A DNA stretch of 17,335 nucleotides from Erysipelothrix sp. UBA3377 (GCA_002359085.1 DEQB01000099.1:9274-26608); one strand, 5' to 3'. Positions 1 to 8,784 are shown, numbered from the stretch's first letter. Made by a program: numbers and translations. Notes: generated by a model from the sequence alone, not told the origin.

Positions 1-1001
1 TTAACACTGTTTCTTATTTTTAGAGTGGGTTCAAGCATCACTTCTACTATCTCTTCATTGCCCTCAAGTGCATTCATTAAGATATCTACAGCATGATGTG
101 CCATTTTTGTGATATCTTGATCCACAGAAGACAAACCGCGATCCAAATAATCGTTGAGATTTAAATTATCATATCCCACTAAAGAAACATCTTCAGGTAC
201 CCTTACTCCCATTTCAACGAGACGTTTTCGTACTCCAAAAGCAATCATATCATTGGCACATGCAATTGCGGTGACACCACTCTCATACAATTCCTTCGCA
301 AATTGATATCCTGTTTCTGTCGTATAATCACCGTGTTTAATGTAGGATTCATTAACAGGAATACCCGCTTCTTCAATTGCCTTTAAATATCCTAAATGCC
401 GATAGAAACCAGTCATCGCATAGTTTTGAGTTGAAATGAAACCAATCTTACGATGCCCGTTTTCAATTAGATATTTAGTGGCCAAATATTCACCCGTTTT
501 GTTGTTGAAATAGACTTGATTTACAGGGAAATCATGTAACATCCGGTCCACCAATACAAAGGGAACATCCAAATTATTTAAAACTTCTTTGATTTCTTTG
601 TCATCATTAAAAGTTTGAGAAGATGGCGCAATAATCATACCATCCACGCTTCTTTGACGCAATGAACGAATGATACCTGGATCGTTTTTATGATCCTCCA
701 AAGTGTTCATCATGATCATTACAAACTTTTCAGCACGACAACGTTGTTCAATTATCTTTGCCAAGGTAGAGAAAAATGGATTTTCAATATCTGGAATAAT
801 TAAACCGATGGTTCTTGATTTATTGGTTACCAAAGAACGCGCAGCCGCATTTGGGACATACTTCAGTTCTTTCACAACCGCCATAACATTATCTTTAGTT
901 TTCTGTGTGATACGCGGTGTATCTGGATCATTTAAAACAATGGACACCGTCGCAATCGAAACGCCTGCTTTTTTTGCAACGTCTATTAATCTAACTTTCA
1001 T
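1..1001 (-). CDS. LacI-family transcriptional regulator, probably of the nucleoside/ribose operon (3' end cut by window edge)
   Basis: The reading frame is open from the left edge to position 1001. It begins MKVRLIDVAKKAGVS, the standard LacI-family helix-turn-helix (about residues 4-24, ATVSIVLND), followed by the hinge (YVPNAAARSL, 48-57) and a periplasmic-binding-protein-like sensor domain starting near IGLIIPDIENPFFS. About 333 codons are visible, close to the normal family length, so only a few residues are missing; the TTA at 1-3 is out of frame. I prefer the ATG at 1001 over the in-frame ATG at 1010, because the GAGGTG at 1013-1018 is 11 bases from the former but only 2 from the latter. 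It is the last gene after transporter, hydrolase and ribokinase genes, so an RbsR-like repressor responding to ribose or a nucleoside is inferred. The exact ligand cannot be read from sequence. Confidence 0.9.
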   Translation of the reverse strand, partial: MKVRLIDVAKKAGVSIATVSIVLNDPDTPRITQKTKDNVMAVVKELKYVPNAAARSLVTNKSRTIGLIIPDIENPFFSTLAKIIEQRCRAEKFVMIMMNTLEDHKNDPGIIRSLRQRSVDGMIIAPSSQTFNDDKEIKEVLNNLDVPFVLVDRMLHDFPVNQVYFNNKTGEYLATKYLIENGHRKIGFISTQNYAMTGFYRHLGYLKAIEEAGIPVNESYIKHGDYTTETGYQFAKELYESGVTAIACANDMIAFGVRKRLVEMGVRVPEDVSLVGYDNLNLNDYLDRGLSSVDQDITKMAHHAVDILMNALEGNEEIVEVMLEPTLKIRNSV

Positions 1002-1045
1002 ACGTATCATTACACCTCACTATCTATATTAAATCACCAAACAAG

Positions 1046-1066
1046 GGAGCATCACAAGGATGCTCC
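1046..1066 (-). other. Stem-loop between ribokinase and LacI regulator genes
   Basis: A perfect 8-base inverted repeat (GGAGCATC, 5-base loop, GATGCTCC) lies in the 68-base gap after the ribokinase stop. On the minus strand it is followed by CTTGTTTGG, a poor U-tract, so it is at most a weak terminator. It may lower read-through into the regulator or protect the 3' end of the upstream message. I see no convincing separate promoter for the regulator in the gap. Confidence 0.55.
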
Positions 1067-1069
1067 ACA

Positions 1070-1972
1070 CTAATAGTCATTCATTTCATCCAAAGTTGGA
1101 ATCGATGTTTGTGCCCCTTCACGAGTGACCGCAATCGAGGATGCCCGATTCGCAAATGTTATTGCATCAACCTCAGTCTTATGCTGAGCCAATGCACTCA
1201 CAAATGCACCATTGAAGCAATCCCCAGCGCCGACTGTATCGATGGCTTCTACTTTAAATGCTGGAACCATTTCTCTTATCTCTTTATTAACAAAATAAGC
1301 ACCTTTATCGCCCTGTGTAATAATCAAGTTTTGAATGCCTGAATTTAAGAGCGCATCAATTTGATGGTCCATGGTTTCAAAATGACCCAAAGACTGAGTC
1401 ATTACTTCAAGCTCCGTTTCATTGGGCGTGAAGTAATCAATCATTGCATACACTTCATGGCTCAACTCCGGCAAAGCTGGCGCAGGATTTAAAATAATCT
1501 TCTTACCAAAATGATGGGCACGCTTGATCGCATACTCGATGGCTTCCAATGGAATCTCCATTTGTAACAAGACAAAGTCACACGCTTCAAATGCATCATC
1601 ATTTTCTTTTAAATAATCAATATCACAATCATAGTTCGCACCTGCGATCACAACAATTGTATTCTGGCCTGCATCATCAATCGTAATGAGTGCAGATCCT
1701 GTTGGATTGGATTTGGATACTTTTACGCGTTCGACATTCACACCCGCAGCTGCCAGATTCTCTTGAATCTTTTGACCATGGTTATCATCGCCCACAGAGG
1801 TTAAAAACATGACGTCTGCACCCAACTTACCACAAGCTATGGCTTGGTTTGCACCCTTACCACCGTAAGAATAACGGATGTCTTTACCCATCAAAGTTTC
1901 CCCAACTTTTGGAAGGTTCTTTGACATGACATTGATATCAACATTACTGCTTCCAATCACTAGTATCTTCAT
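1070..1972 (-). CDS. rbsK: Ribokinase (PfkB family)
   Basis: This cytoplasmic enzyme phosphorylates D-ribose with ATP to ribose 5-phosphate. The 300-residue protein has the family landmarks: substrate-binding GGKGANQA (37-44), NPAPA (162-166), the NETE motif (184-187), and the anion-hole and catalytic-base motif DTVGAGD (245-251, base D251). The C-terminal TREGAQTSIP segment sits where the ribokinase monovalent-cation site lies. I choose the ATG at 1972 over an upstream in-frame GTG at 1981, because AGGTGA (1978-1983) is spaced 5 bases from the ATG and the protein then begins MKILVIGSSN as in the family. This ribosome site overlaps the stop codon of the preceding hydrolase gene, suggesting coupled translation. 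It consumes the ribose freed by the two upstream hydrolases. Another PfkB sugar or nucleoside kinase is possible but less likely. Confidence 0.9.
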   Translation of the reverse strand: MKILVIGSSNVDINVMSKNLPKVGETLMGKDIRYSYGGKGANQAIACGKLGADVMFLTSVGDDNHGQKIQENLAAAGVNVERVKVSKSNPTGSALITIDDAGQNTIVVIAGANYDCDIDYLKENDDAFEACDFVLLQMEIPLEAIEYAIKRAHHFGKKIILNPAPALPELSHEVYAMIDYFTPNETELEVMTQSLGHFETMDHQIDALLNSGIQNLIITQGDKGAYFVNKEIREMVPAFKVEAIDTVGAGDCFNGAFVSALAQHKTEVDAITFANRASSIAVTREGAQTSIPTLDEMNDY

Positions 1973-1981
1973 ATCTATCAC

Positions 1982-2920
1982 CTAATACTCTAACATGAGA
2001 CTTTCAATCGTATCTGAGAACTGTTGTTGATTAACATCAAGCATAACCAATGTATCGCGTTTCTCAAATTTGAAGTCACTTCGTAAGTCACATACTGTTT
2101 TACCCATGGTAATCTCACCTTGAGTTTCAACATAGACACCCGCCATTTCACCACTGAAGAGTTCAGGATATTCTAAATATAAGACCGGACATGCATCATG
2201 CAAACACACTGTGTCCACATATCCAATTTGATCATAGAACTTCTTAATGTGAACGGTTGTTTCCAAGAAGAATTTTGCAACTTTAGAATCAGAAGCGTTA
2301 ATACGCGTCAACTGACTCAGTTTCAACGAAGATTTCAACGTCACATCCAACCCAAACATTACTTTAGGAATTGAGGACTTAAATACCGCCTCTGCAGCAT
2401 GGGGGTCAGCATAAATATTAAATTCAGCGGCCGCCGTTTGGTTTCCGCCTTCAACAGCACCACCCATGATCAACAAACGTTTAATGTACTTTTCAATATC
2501 AGGGTACTTCGCAATCGCAATCGCAATGTTGGTCAAAGGACCCACCGCAACCACTTCGAGTTCGCCTTTACTTTCTTTCGCAACTTCATATAACTTATCC
2601 CACGCCATCTCTGTTTCAATTGGCGCATCGGAACTGTCAATTAGGATGCCACCCAATCCATTGTTACCATGAACATGAGATGCAGTTTCTTGTTTGATAT
2701 TTAAAGGCACTTTCGCACCTGGATACACTTTTAAATCATGTCGATTTGCCAAATGCACCACATCGCGATTATTTTTAAAGGTCTTATCTTCCTCAACGTT
2801 ACCCGCAACAGAAGAAATTCCCTTAATCTCAATTGTTTTCAATTTAAAAGCCGAAAGCAACGCAATCGCATCATCAATGCCACAATCAGTATCTAACCAG
2901 ACAGGTTTCTTTTGAATCAT
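1982..2920 (-). CDS. Nucleoside hydrolase (IunH/Rih family), copy 1
   Basis: This enzyme hydrolyses the N-glycosidic bond of ribonucleosides to a free base plus ribose. The 312-residue protein, of normal family length, carries the calcium-binding DTDCGIDDA (10-18), HGNNGLGG (84-91), the GGNQTAAAEFN ribose-binding segment (158-168) and the catalytic-site HDA (241-243). I choose the ATG at 2920 because it directly precedes IQKKPVWLD, has AGAGGTG upstream, and overlaps the stop of the preceding hydrolase by 4 bases (ATGA); a longer frame from 2953 would add an unrelated tail. It is clearly distinct in sequence from the neighbouring hydrolase, so the two probably differ in base preference. Whether it prefers purine or pyrimidine nucleosides cannot be told from these motifs. 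Confidence 0.9.
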   Translation of the reverse strand: MIQKKPVWLDTDCGIDDAIALLSAFKLKTIEIKGISSVAGNVEEDKTFKNNRDVVHLANRHDLKVYPGAKVPLNIKQETASHVHGNNGLGGILIDSSDAPIETEMAWDKLYEVAKESKGELEVVAVGPLTNIAIAIAKYPDIEKYIKRLLIMGGAVEGGNQTAAAEFNIYADPHAAEAVFKSSIPKVMFGLDVTLKSSLKLSQLTRINASDSKVAKFFLETTVHIKKFYDQIGYVDTVCLHDACPVLYLEYPELFSGEMAGVYVETQGEITMGKTVCDLRSDFKFEKRDTLVMLDVNQQQFSDTIESLMLEY

Positions 2921-3864
2921 ACGTGCACCTCTTTCTCTGAATAATAAGCACAACTTGCGACTAACATTTCAATGAATGCTTCACGGTCAATATCCACTGC
3001 CGCTTTCACATTTGGTTTTTGATTGTTGACGCCATAGTAATCAGGAACTGTCGCACCACGGGTATATTGACCCTTAAGCTCAACTTCCACATAAACTTCT
3101 TTAAATGTAAATAACTCCGGATGTACTACCGTTAAGACAGCACATGGATCATGTAGGGTTGCACCCTTCCAGCCAAGGCTGCTCAAATGTTTCATGAAGA
3201 AGTCAAACCATCCTGCAACCACATCAGAAACGGGGTTGCCTATTTGACGAATTCTCTCATATTCTTCAGGATAACACAGTGCTTTTTCAGTGACATCCAA
3301 ACCACTCATAATAACAGGTATTCCAGACTTCATGACGATATCTAAGGCTTCTGGATCAACGATAACATTGAACTCAGCTGCACTGGTCCAATTTCCACCG
3401 CGTAAACCACCACCCATAATAGAAATACACTTAATTTTATCTTTTAACTCAGGATATGCCAACAAGAGTGCGGCAACGTTTGTGGTTGGACCCGTTGCGA
3501 TAATCACAACTGGCTCATCACTTTCTTTCAAAATCCGTGCCATCAATTCCGGTGCATACACCGATTCAAGTTCTCTTTTTGGTTCAGGTAATGGAGGACC
3601 GTCTAATCCCGACTCCCCATGAAAGTTTGGTGCCGTTATTAAAGTACCCAACAACGGAACAGCCCTTCCCTTAGCAATTGGAACATCTAAATCCAATAAC
3701 GCCGCAATTTTTTGTGCATTCAAAGTTGTTTTATCCAGTGTTTGATTACCAGCAACCGTGGTGAATGCCTTAATTTCAAGTTCCTTCATGGAAGCCGCCA
3801 TGACCCATGCTATTGCATCATCGTGACCCGGATCTCCATCTAAAATTACGGGAATCTTTTTCAT
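2917..3864 (-). CDS. Nucleoside hydrolase (IunH/Rih family), copy 2
   Basis: This is a second N-ribohydrolase of 315 residues. It has DGDPGHDDA at 9-17, HGESGLDG at 82-89, GGNWTSAAEFN at 156-166 and HDP at 238-240, which match the metal, ribose and leaving-group positions of the family. It starts at an ATG preceded by a strong AGGAGG, 9 bases after the last permease gene. It therefore links uptake to cleavage within one transcript. Compared with copy 1 it has HDPC in place of HDAC and a longer proline-rich loop after the HG motif, so substrate preference may differ. Deoxyribonucleosides and base type remain undetermined. Confidence 0.9.
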   Translation of the reverse strand: MKKIPVILDGDPGHDDAIAWVMAASMKELEIKAFTTVAGNQTLDKTTLNAQKIAALLDLDVPIAKGRAVPLLGTLITAPNFHGESGLDGPPLPEPKRELESVYAPELMARILKESDEPVVIIATGPTTNVAALLLAYPELKDKIKCISIMGGGLRGGNWTSAAEFNVIVDPEALDIVMKSGIPVIMSGLDVTEKALCYPEEYERIRQIGNPVSDVVAGWFDFFMKHLSSLGWKGATLHDPCAVLTVVHPELFTFKEVYVEVELKGQYTRGATVPDYYGVNNQKPNVKAAVDIDREAFIEMLVASCAYYSEKEVHV

Positions 3865-3873
3865 AATTTCCTC

Positions 3874-4821
3874 CTAAACTGTTAGCGCTTCTTTTTTGGG
3901 TCTTTTTGCTCTATTGCGCGCAATCAAGGCAAAGACCACTAATCCAATAATTGTAACTAAATACGGAATTGGGGATACCAAGTTGGAATCAACACCCACA
4001 GCAGAGGCTTTAACCGCCAAGGCTTGTGCCGAACCAAAGACCAAGGCTGACAACATCGCACCCAATGGCTCACCGCCACCCATGGCTTGTGCTGCCAAAG
4101 CAATAAATCCACGACCCGCAACCATATCTTGAGAGAATCCCATCGAATAGGACATGGACATATAAGCCCCACCCAAGCCCGATAAGGCTCCCGCAATAAT
4201 CATTACGATATATTTCATCTTAATTACAGAAACACCCACAGAACTCGCCGCATTGGGGTTTTCACCAACTGAACGAATATTCAATCCAATGGATGTCTTA
4301 TATAACAGTACCCATACCAAGAACACCAAAATAAACGCAAAATAGGTCAACAAAGAATGCCCCGAAAGTACTTCACCCAATAGGGGAATGTCTTTGATTA
4401 ATGGAATGTGAATCGTAGGAACCTGTAAGCTCCTTGAAATTAAACCATTGGTAGAAGTCATTTGTGTTCCTTCAGTAATACCGGTAATAACACGCACCAA
4501 GAAGATGGTCCCACCACTACCTATCATATTGATGGCTGTACCACTTAAAATAATGTTTGTTTTTAAATTGAAGGCAAAGAATGCCATCATAATACTCACA
4601 ATAATTCCAGTCACAATGGCCATCAAAACACCAAAGATCCAACTACCAGAATAATAAGCACTCAATGAACCAAACAATGCAGACATCATCATGGTTCCTT
4701 CAAGACCAATATTTGAGATTCCTCCCTTTTCAGAAACAACCGCTGCCAAAGCCGCAAAGACTATAGGTGCTGTAATTCTTAAAATTGAGAAGAAAAAGTC
4801 AGGGTTAAATATAAAACTCAT
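3874..4821 (-). CDS. Nucleoside ABC transporter permease (NupQ/YufQ type)
   Basis: This is an integral membrane subunit of about 315 residues in the branched-chain/ribose permease superfamily (BPD_transp_2). It has many hydrophobic spans and the conserved GGISNIGLEGTMM near the N terminus. The C-terminal half carries LSGLGGAYMSM and ALAAQAMGGGEPLG, typical of the second permease of BMP-type nucleoside transporters. I choose the ATG at 4821 over an in-frame GTG at 4833: AGGTGG lies about 8 bases upstream, and the ATG follows the previous stop codon by one base (TAACATG). It should pair with the next permease to form the channel energised by the double ATPase. A purine or guanosine specificity is possible but not visible. 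Confidence 0.88.
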   Translation of the reverse strand: MSFIFNPDFFFSILRITAPIVFAALAAVVSEKGGISNIGLEGTMMMSALFGSLSAYYSGSWIFGVLMAIVTGIIVSIMMAFFAFNLKTNIILSGTAINMIGSGGTIFLVRVITGITEGTQMTSTNGLISRSLQVPTIHIPLIKDIPLLGEVLSGHSLLTYFAFILVFLVWVLLYKTSIGLNIRSVGENPNAASSVGVSVIKMKYIVMIIAGALSGLGGAYMSMSYSMGFSQDMVAGRGFIALAAQAMGGGEPLGAMLSALVFGSAQALAVKASAVGVDSNLVSPIPYLVTIIGLVVFALIARNRAKRPKKEALTV

Positions 4822-4822
4822 G

Positions 4823-5947
4823 TTATTCCCCACCTTTCTGAACGATCATATCTTCTTCTGCACTCTTAACAACTAAACGTTGACGATAACGTGATAAGAA
4901 GTTATTTGCTGCAAAGAACAAGAAAATCACTGCTTGAATAATATTAATTAACTGCGCAGGCACATGAGAATACGTTGACATTAATTCTGTCCCCTTATTC
5001 AAGAATGCCATAAAGAATGCTGCAAAAGGTACAAAGGCAGGATTGTTTCCAGCCAAGATCGCAACTGTAACCCCGGTCCATCCATAGCCTGGCAATGCTT
5101 TCCAGTCATACGCATTATAACGACCCAACATCTCAACGGCACCACCCATACCTGCTAAGATTCCACCCAATGCTTGCGCTAAAATAATATAGAACGCTAC
5201 ATTGATACCAGAATACTTCGCAAAGTCTAAGTTCTTACCAATCATACGAATGTTGTATCCCCAACGTGTACGATACATAAAGATTGTCACCAAAATTACA
5301 GCTACAATTCCCAAAATAAATCCGATGGACAACTTCGATCCACCACCTACAAGTTGTGGCAAAGCCGCATGTCCTTGAATGGGTAGTGATTGTAATTGAC
5401 CTTTTGATCTATCTGCTACAAACGTTGTTAATACAAAGTTAATAACATACATAATAATATAGTTTAACATTAACGAGTTAACCATTTCACTAACACCAAG
5501 CTTTGCCTTAAAGACAGCCGGTATTAAGAGTGCTAACATCGTAACAAAAGCTCCAATTAAAATTGAAACAATCGGTAAAATCACCGGTGGCAAGGGCAGA
5601 TAAATACCACTCAATGCTGCCGCAAAGGCACCCAACATAATCCCACCTTCAGATCCCAAGTTAAACTGATTGGCTGAAAACATAACAGTTGTAGCCAAAC
5701 CTGTAAACATAATTGGAATCATTAAAGCCAACATATCGTAGAATGCTTTAAGATTGAACTTACCATTCGCTCTAATTAATGGACTGATTAACATCGCTCT
5801 AAGTGCTTGAATTGTTTCAGTAACCTTCACCCCAAAGCTCGCACCTGGAGCACTGATGAAAATTAGCAAGGTCGCAACCAAAATTGCAATACCAATAGCA
5901 GCTAAAGAGCGTACCATATTAAACATAAAACTTCTTTTATTACTCAT
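4823..5947 (-). CDS. Nucleoside ABC transporter permease (NupP/YufP type)
   Basis: This 374-residue polytopic membrane protein is the first permease of the BMP-type nucleoside importer. The conserved NQFNLGSEGGIMLGA region, the loop with GKNLDFAKYSGI, and PGYGWTGVTVAILAGNNP are hallmarks of this permease class. The N terminus (SNKRSFMFNMVRSL) is short and basic before the first hydrophobic span. I choose the ATG at 5947, which has AGAGGTG upstream and overlaps the end of the ATPase gene by 8 bases. It is longer than the partner permease, as usual in this family, because of an extra N-terminal span. Confidence 0.88.
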   Translation of the reverse strand: MSNKRSFMFNMVRSLAAIGIAILVATLLIFISAPGASFGVKVTETIQALRAMLISPLIRANGKFNLKAFYDMLALMIPIMFTGLATTVMFSANQFNLGSEGGIMLGAFAAALSGIYLPLPPVILPIVSILIGAFVTMLALLIPAVFKAKLGVSEMVNSLMLNYIIMYVINFVLTTFVADRSKGQLQSLPIQGHAALPQLVGGGSKLSIGFILGIVAVILVTIFMYRTRWGYNIRMIGKNLDFAKYSGINVAFYIILAQALGGILAGMGGAVEMLGRYNAYDWKALPGYGWTGVTVAILAGNNPAFVPFAAFFMAFLNKGTELMSTYSHVPAQLINIIQAVIFLFFAANNFLSRYRQRLVVKSAEEDMIVQKGGE

Positions 5948-7502
5948 AACACACCTCTTTAATGAGCGCCTCATCTTGTTTATCTAATCCCAACATGTAG
6001 CGACCCATTTCCTCATCAGTCAAGCCCTTTGTGTCTTCAAAGTAAGCCACAATTTTACCACCACTCATGATGATCAAGCTATCCGACAATTCCATAACTT
6101 CGTTCAAGTCAGCTGAGACCAACAAGACCCCAATGCCACTTCTAGATAATTCAACCAATTTCTTACGAATAAATTCTGTAGCACCGACATCAATACCACG
6201 TGTGGGTTGATCTGCAATAATAAACTCAGGATTGTTTGAGAACTCACGTGCTACAACAACTTTTTGAATATTACCACCCGATAACATCCCAACATTTTGG
6301 TCCAATGAACTACATTTAATTAAGTAATCATCAATCAAAGTATTCACATCTTGATTGATTTCCTTCACATTAAACAAAGGTCCTTTATTATATTTCTTAT
6401 GGTGACTACGGTCAGACAAAATATTGTCTTTAATTGAAGCATCTGCCGCAATTCCAAATAACATTCTGTCCTCTGGAACCAACGAGAGATTTCTCTCACG
6501 CAAACCTGCTTGTGAGAGGTTTACAATTGATTCACCTTTCAATTCAATTTCACCACTATCGACTTTGATAAAATTAAACAGGGCATCAACCAATTCTTTT
6601 TGACCATTACCTTCAACACCCGCTACTCCGAGAATTTCTCCTCGTCTCACTGAGAACGAAACATTATCTAACATACGCTTATTCCATGCATTCACATAGT
6701 TTAAGTCTCTGACTTTCAATATTGTTTCAGTAGGTTGTGCCTTATCTTTTTCAACACCTAAAACCACATCACGACCCACCATAAGTCTGGATATGATTTC
6801 GGGGCTTGTATCCTTCGTTTCATGAACACCCACGGACAATCCGCCTCTGAGGATGGTCATACGATCTGTAATTTCCATAATCTCATTTAATTTATGAGAT
6901 ATGAAGATGATTGTAAATCCTTGATTTTTCAAATTCATAAGTTCCGCAAACAATTCACGCGTCTCCTGTGTTGTTAACACAGCGGTAGGTTCGTCCAAAA
7001 TTAAAATTTTTGCACCGCGGACCAATGCTTTCAATATTTCTACCTTTTGTTTCATTCCTACCGGAATATCATTGACTTTCGCCAATGGATCTACGTATAG
7101 GTTATATTTTTTCGAATATTCTTCAGTAATGCGAATGGCTTCCTTGAAGTCAACAAACATACCCGATTTACGGGGTACCATTCCCAACACAATATTTTCA
7201 GCAACTGTCAAACTTGGAACCAACATAAAATGTTGATGCACCATTCCAACTCCCTTGGATATGGCGACTTGTGGTGAAGTTAAATGAACCAACTCACCAT
7301 TCACTTTGATTGCTCCTTCTGTTGGTTGTTCCATACCAAAGAGCATCTTCATTAACGTCGACTTCCCAGCACCATTCTCACCCATCAATGCATGAATTTC
7401 ACCGCTTCTTACGTTGAAATTAACATCTCTGTTAGCGACAACACCGTTAGGATATATTTTGGTCACATTTACCATTTCAATGGCTAATTGATCTGACATC
7501 AT
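5940..7502 (-). CDS. Nucleoside ABC transporter ATP-binding protein, two NBDs (NupO/YufO type)
   Basis: This 520-residue cytoplasmic protein contains two fused nucleotide-binding domains. NBD1 has Walker A GENGAGKST (41-49), Walker B ILILDEPT (166-173) and, in place of the usual LSGGQ, PVGMKQKVEI, the form seen in BMP-family transporters. NBD2 has a degenerate Walker A (GVEGNGQKE, 295-303), a good LSGGN signature (407-411), and Walker B with glutamine for the catalytic glutamate (IIADQPTRGID). This asymmetry is normal for RbsA/YufO-like ATPases, in which one composite site hydrolyses ATP. GGAG sits 5 bases from the ATG at 7502; a second ATG immediately follows at 7499 and is equally plausible. 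Ribose import is an alternative role, but the BMP-type partners favour nucleosides. Confidence 0.9.
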   Translation of the reverse strand: MMSDQLAIEMVNVTKIYPNGVVANRDVNFNVRSGEIHALMGENGAGKSTLMKMLFGMEQPTEGAIKVNGELVHLTSPQVAISKGVGMVHQHFMLVPSLTVAENIVLGMVPRKSGMFVDFKEAIRITEEYSKKYNLYVDPLAKVNDIPVGMKQKVEILKALVRGAKILILDEPTAVLTTQETRELFAELMNLKNQGFTIIFISHKLNEIMEITDRMTILRGGLSVGVHETKDTSPEIISRLMVGRDVVLGVEKDKAQPTETILKVRDLNYVNAWNKRMLDNVSFSVRRGEILGVAGVEGNGQKELVDALFNFIKVDSGEIELKGESIVNLSQAGLRERNLSLVPEDRMLFGIAADASIKDNILSDRSHHKKYNKGPLFNVKEINQDVNTLIDDYLIKCSSLDQNVGMLSGGNIQKVVVAREFSNNPEFIIADQPTRGIDVGATEFIRKKLVELSRSGIGVLLVSADLNEVMELSDSLIIMSGGKIVAYFEDTKGLTDEEMGRYMLGLDKQDEALIKEVCYE

Positions 7503-7527
7503 ACAATCTCCTTTATCTTTTAGGAAA

Positions 7528-7552
7528 ACATGGAGGCACTTGGCCTCCATGT
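7528..7552 (-). other. Stem-loop between the binding lipoprotein and ATPase genes
   Basis: A perfect 10-base inverted repeat (ACATGGAGGC and GCCTCCATGT, 5-base loop) lies in the 74-base gap. On the minus strand the stem is followed by TTTCC, a short U-tract, so it could stop some transcripts after the lipoprotein gene or protect the 3' end of a short message. This is the usual way binding proteins are made in excess over membrane subunits. The lipoprotein stop and the ATPase ribosome site lie outside the stem. Confidence 0.65.
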
Positions 7553-7576
7553 CTCACAATTCTAACTTAACTAAAA

Positions 7577-8698
7577 TTAAGGTCTAACAGCATCACGTGC
7601 TGCAGGAATATCCACTGCATTTGGACCGATTGCGGTAGGCACTTCAATTGAACCACCCTTAACACCATCAATTGCAGCTTGAACTATCGCTTTGATATCA
7701 TCAGTTACTACAGAATCAAAGTTCTTATCTGTAACAAGACCAACACCACCGTCAGCAAGTCCGAGTGCAATTTCAGTTCCCCAATACTCTTTACCAGCAT
7801 CAAGCTCATCAAATACCCAAACCAATGAGTTTCCAATGTTCTTCAATCCTGAAGTTAAAGTAATGGCAGCCAAATCAGCTGAGAATGTTTGCTCTTGGTC
7901 AGAGTCAACTCCAATAAACCAAGCTTCATTATTTTCTAAGATCGCTTCAGCAGCACCGTTTCCAGCATTACCAGCAACACCCCAGATAACATCAACTTTT
8001 AAGTCATTCATCATGGATAGACCGAATTCTTTAGCTTTCGCTGTATCCACATAGTCATTTGTATAACGAATATCTACTTTGATGTCGCTATTGACAGATT
8101 TAGCACCTTCAATATAACCAATCAAGAAGTCGTTAATAACAGGTGAATCAACACCTCCAACAAAACCAATTACTGCATCTTCATTAATGTTCGCAACGGA
8201 ATTTTCAGTTGTAATACTTCCTGCAAGTGCACCAACGATATAACCCAATTCATTTTGCTTATACATCAAGTTCAATACATTTGAGTTATCTCCAACGTAT
8301 GTATTGTCATCAAAAATAATATACTTTTGATCAGGATACTCAGTTGCAACTTCTTTCAAGAAGTCAGGCATTTGGAATGTACCCACAACAATCACATCAT
8401 ACTCTTCGGATTCAGAAACTTCATAAAGCATGGACAACCACTTAGGCTTGTCAGAATCTGTCCCACCCATTTCGATAGTTCTCAGAGTAATTCTGCCATC
8501 ATTTTTAAGTTGTTCTAATCCTTCATAAGCTGAATCAAAGAATGACTTGTCACCCAAGTTACCATTCACAAGATACGCAACGTTATAAACGTCATCACCA
8601 TTGCCGTTATCACCATTGTCACCGTCTGTTGTACCAGAACATGCAACCAAAGTAAGCGCTAACAACAACACAAATAATTTTTTAAATAAGCTATTCAT
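7577..8698 (-). CDS. BMP-family nucleoside-binding lipoprotein
   Basis: This is the extracellular substrate-binding subunit of the nucleoside importer, 373 residues. It starts with a basic and hydrophobic signal peptide ending in the lipobox LVAC, with Cys20 as the lipidation site, followed by a Gly/Asp/Asn-rich linker (22-36). The mature part shows the Bmp/PnrA-like (TmpC) fold pattern: NVAYLVNGNLGDKSFFDSA at the start, YDVIVVGTFQ, EYPDQKYIIFDD, and GVAGNAGNGAAEAI toward the C terminus. AGAGGAGG lies just before the ATG. It is the first gene of the operon, downstream of a strong promoter with an operator over the start site. Purine ribonucleosides are the usual ligand of PnrA-like proteins, but specificity here is inferred. 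Confidence 0.9.
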   Translation of the reverse strand: MNSLFKKLFVLLLALTLVACSGTTDGDNGDNGNGDDVYNVAYLVNGNLGDKSFFDSAYEGLEQLKNDGRITLRTIEMGGTDSDKPKWLSMLYEVSESEEYDVIVVGTFQMPDFLKEVATEYPDQKYIIFDDNTYVGDNSNVLNLMYKQNELGYIVGALAGSITTENSVANINEDAVIGFVGGVDSPVINDFLIGYIEGAKSVNSDIKVDIRYTNDYVDTAKAKEFGLSMMNDLKVDVIWGVAGNAGNGAAEAILENNEAWFIGVDSDQEQTFSADLAAITLTSGLKNIGNSLVWVFDELDAGKEYWGTEIALGLADGGVGLVTDKNFDSVVTDDIKAIVQAAIDGVKGGSIEVPTAIGPNAVDIPAARDAVRP

Positions 8699-8716
8699 AT
8701 TTCCTCCTCTTGCTTA

Positions 8717-8732
8717 TGTAAGCGTTTAACCA
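8717..8732. promoter_or_regulatory. Candidate LacI/CcpA-type operator at the lipoprotein-gene start site
   Basis: The core TAAGCGTTTA (8719-8728) is nearly palindromic about CG. It sits directly downstream of the -10 box, roughly at the expected transcription start, where a bound repressor would block transcription. The context TGTAAGCGTTTAACC also resembles a catabolite-responsive element with the final C shifted by one base. The local LacI-family protein and CcpA are both possible binders. Confidence 0.55.
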
Positions 8733-8733
8733 A

Positions 8734-8762
8734 AGTATAGAGCATCTCGTAAAATAAATCAA
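8734..8762 (-). promoter_or_regulatory. Promoter of the nucleoside-uptake operon
   Basis: On the minus strand there is a -35 box TTGATT (8757-8762) and a -10 box TATACT (8734-8739) with an ideal 17-base spacer. The predicted start is near 8727, giving a leader of only about 30 bases before the lipoprotein ATG, which leaves no room for a riboswitch. Confidence 0.75.
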
Positions 8763-8784
8763 CCTGTCAAGACAACTTTTCTTT

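Noticed and set aside
1..3. TTA at the left edge as the stop codon of the LacI-family gene
   Set aside because: It is out of frame with the start at 1001; the frame reads NSV and then runs off the window.
295..303. Any mobile element, CRISPR array, tRNA or rRNA in the window
   Set aside because: I looked across both strands and saw no regular spaced repeats, transposase motifs, terminal repeats or tRNA-like cloverleaf; the coordinates given are only a placeholder for the whole window.
703..1032. Plus-strand open frame of 109 codons
   Set aside because: It lies antisense inside the LacI-family gene, has no ribosome site, and its protein shows no family features.
2510..2530. CGCAAT triplicate tandem repeat
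   Set aside because: It simply encodes the IAIAIA stretch in nucleoside hydrolase copy 1 and has no flanking structure.
8699..8733. Riboswitch upstream of the nucleoside operon
   Set aside because: The predicted leader is only about 30 bases, too short for any known purine or pre-queuosine type aptamer.
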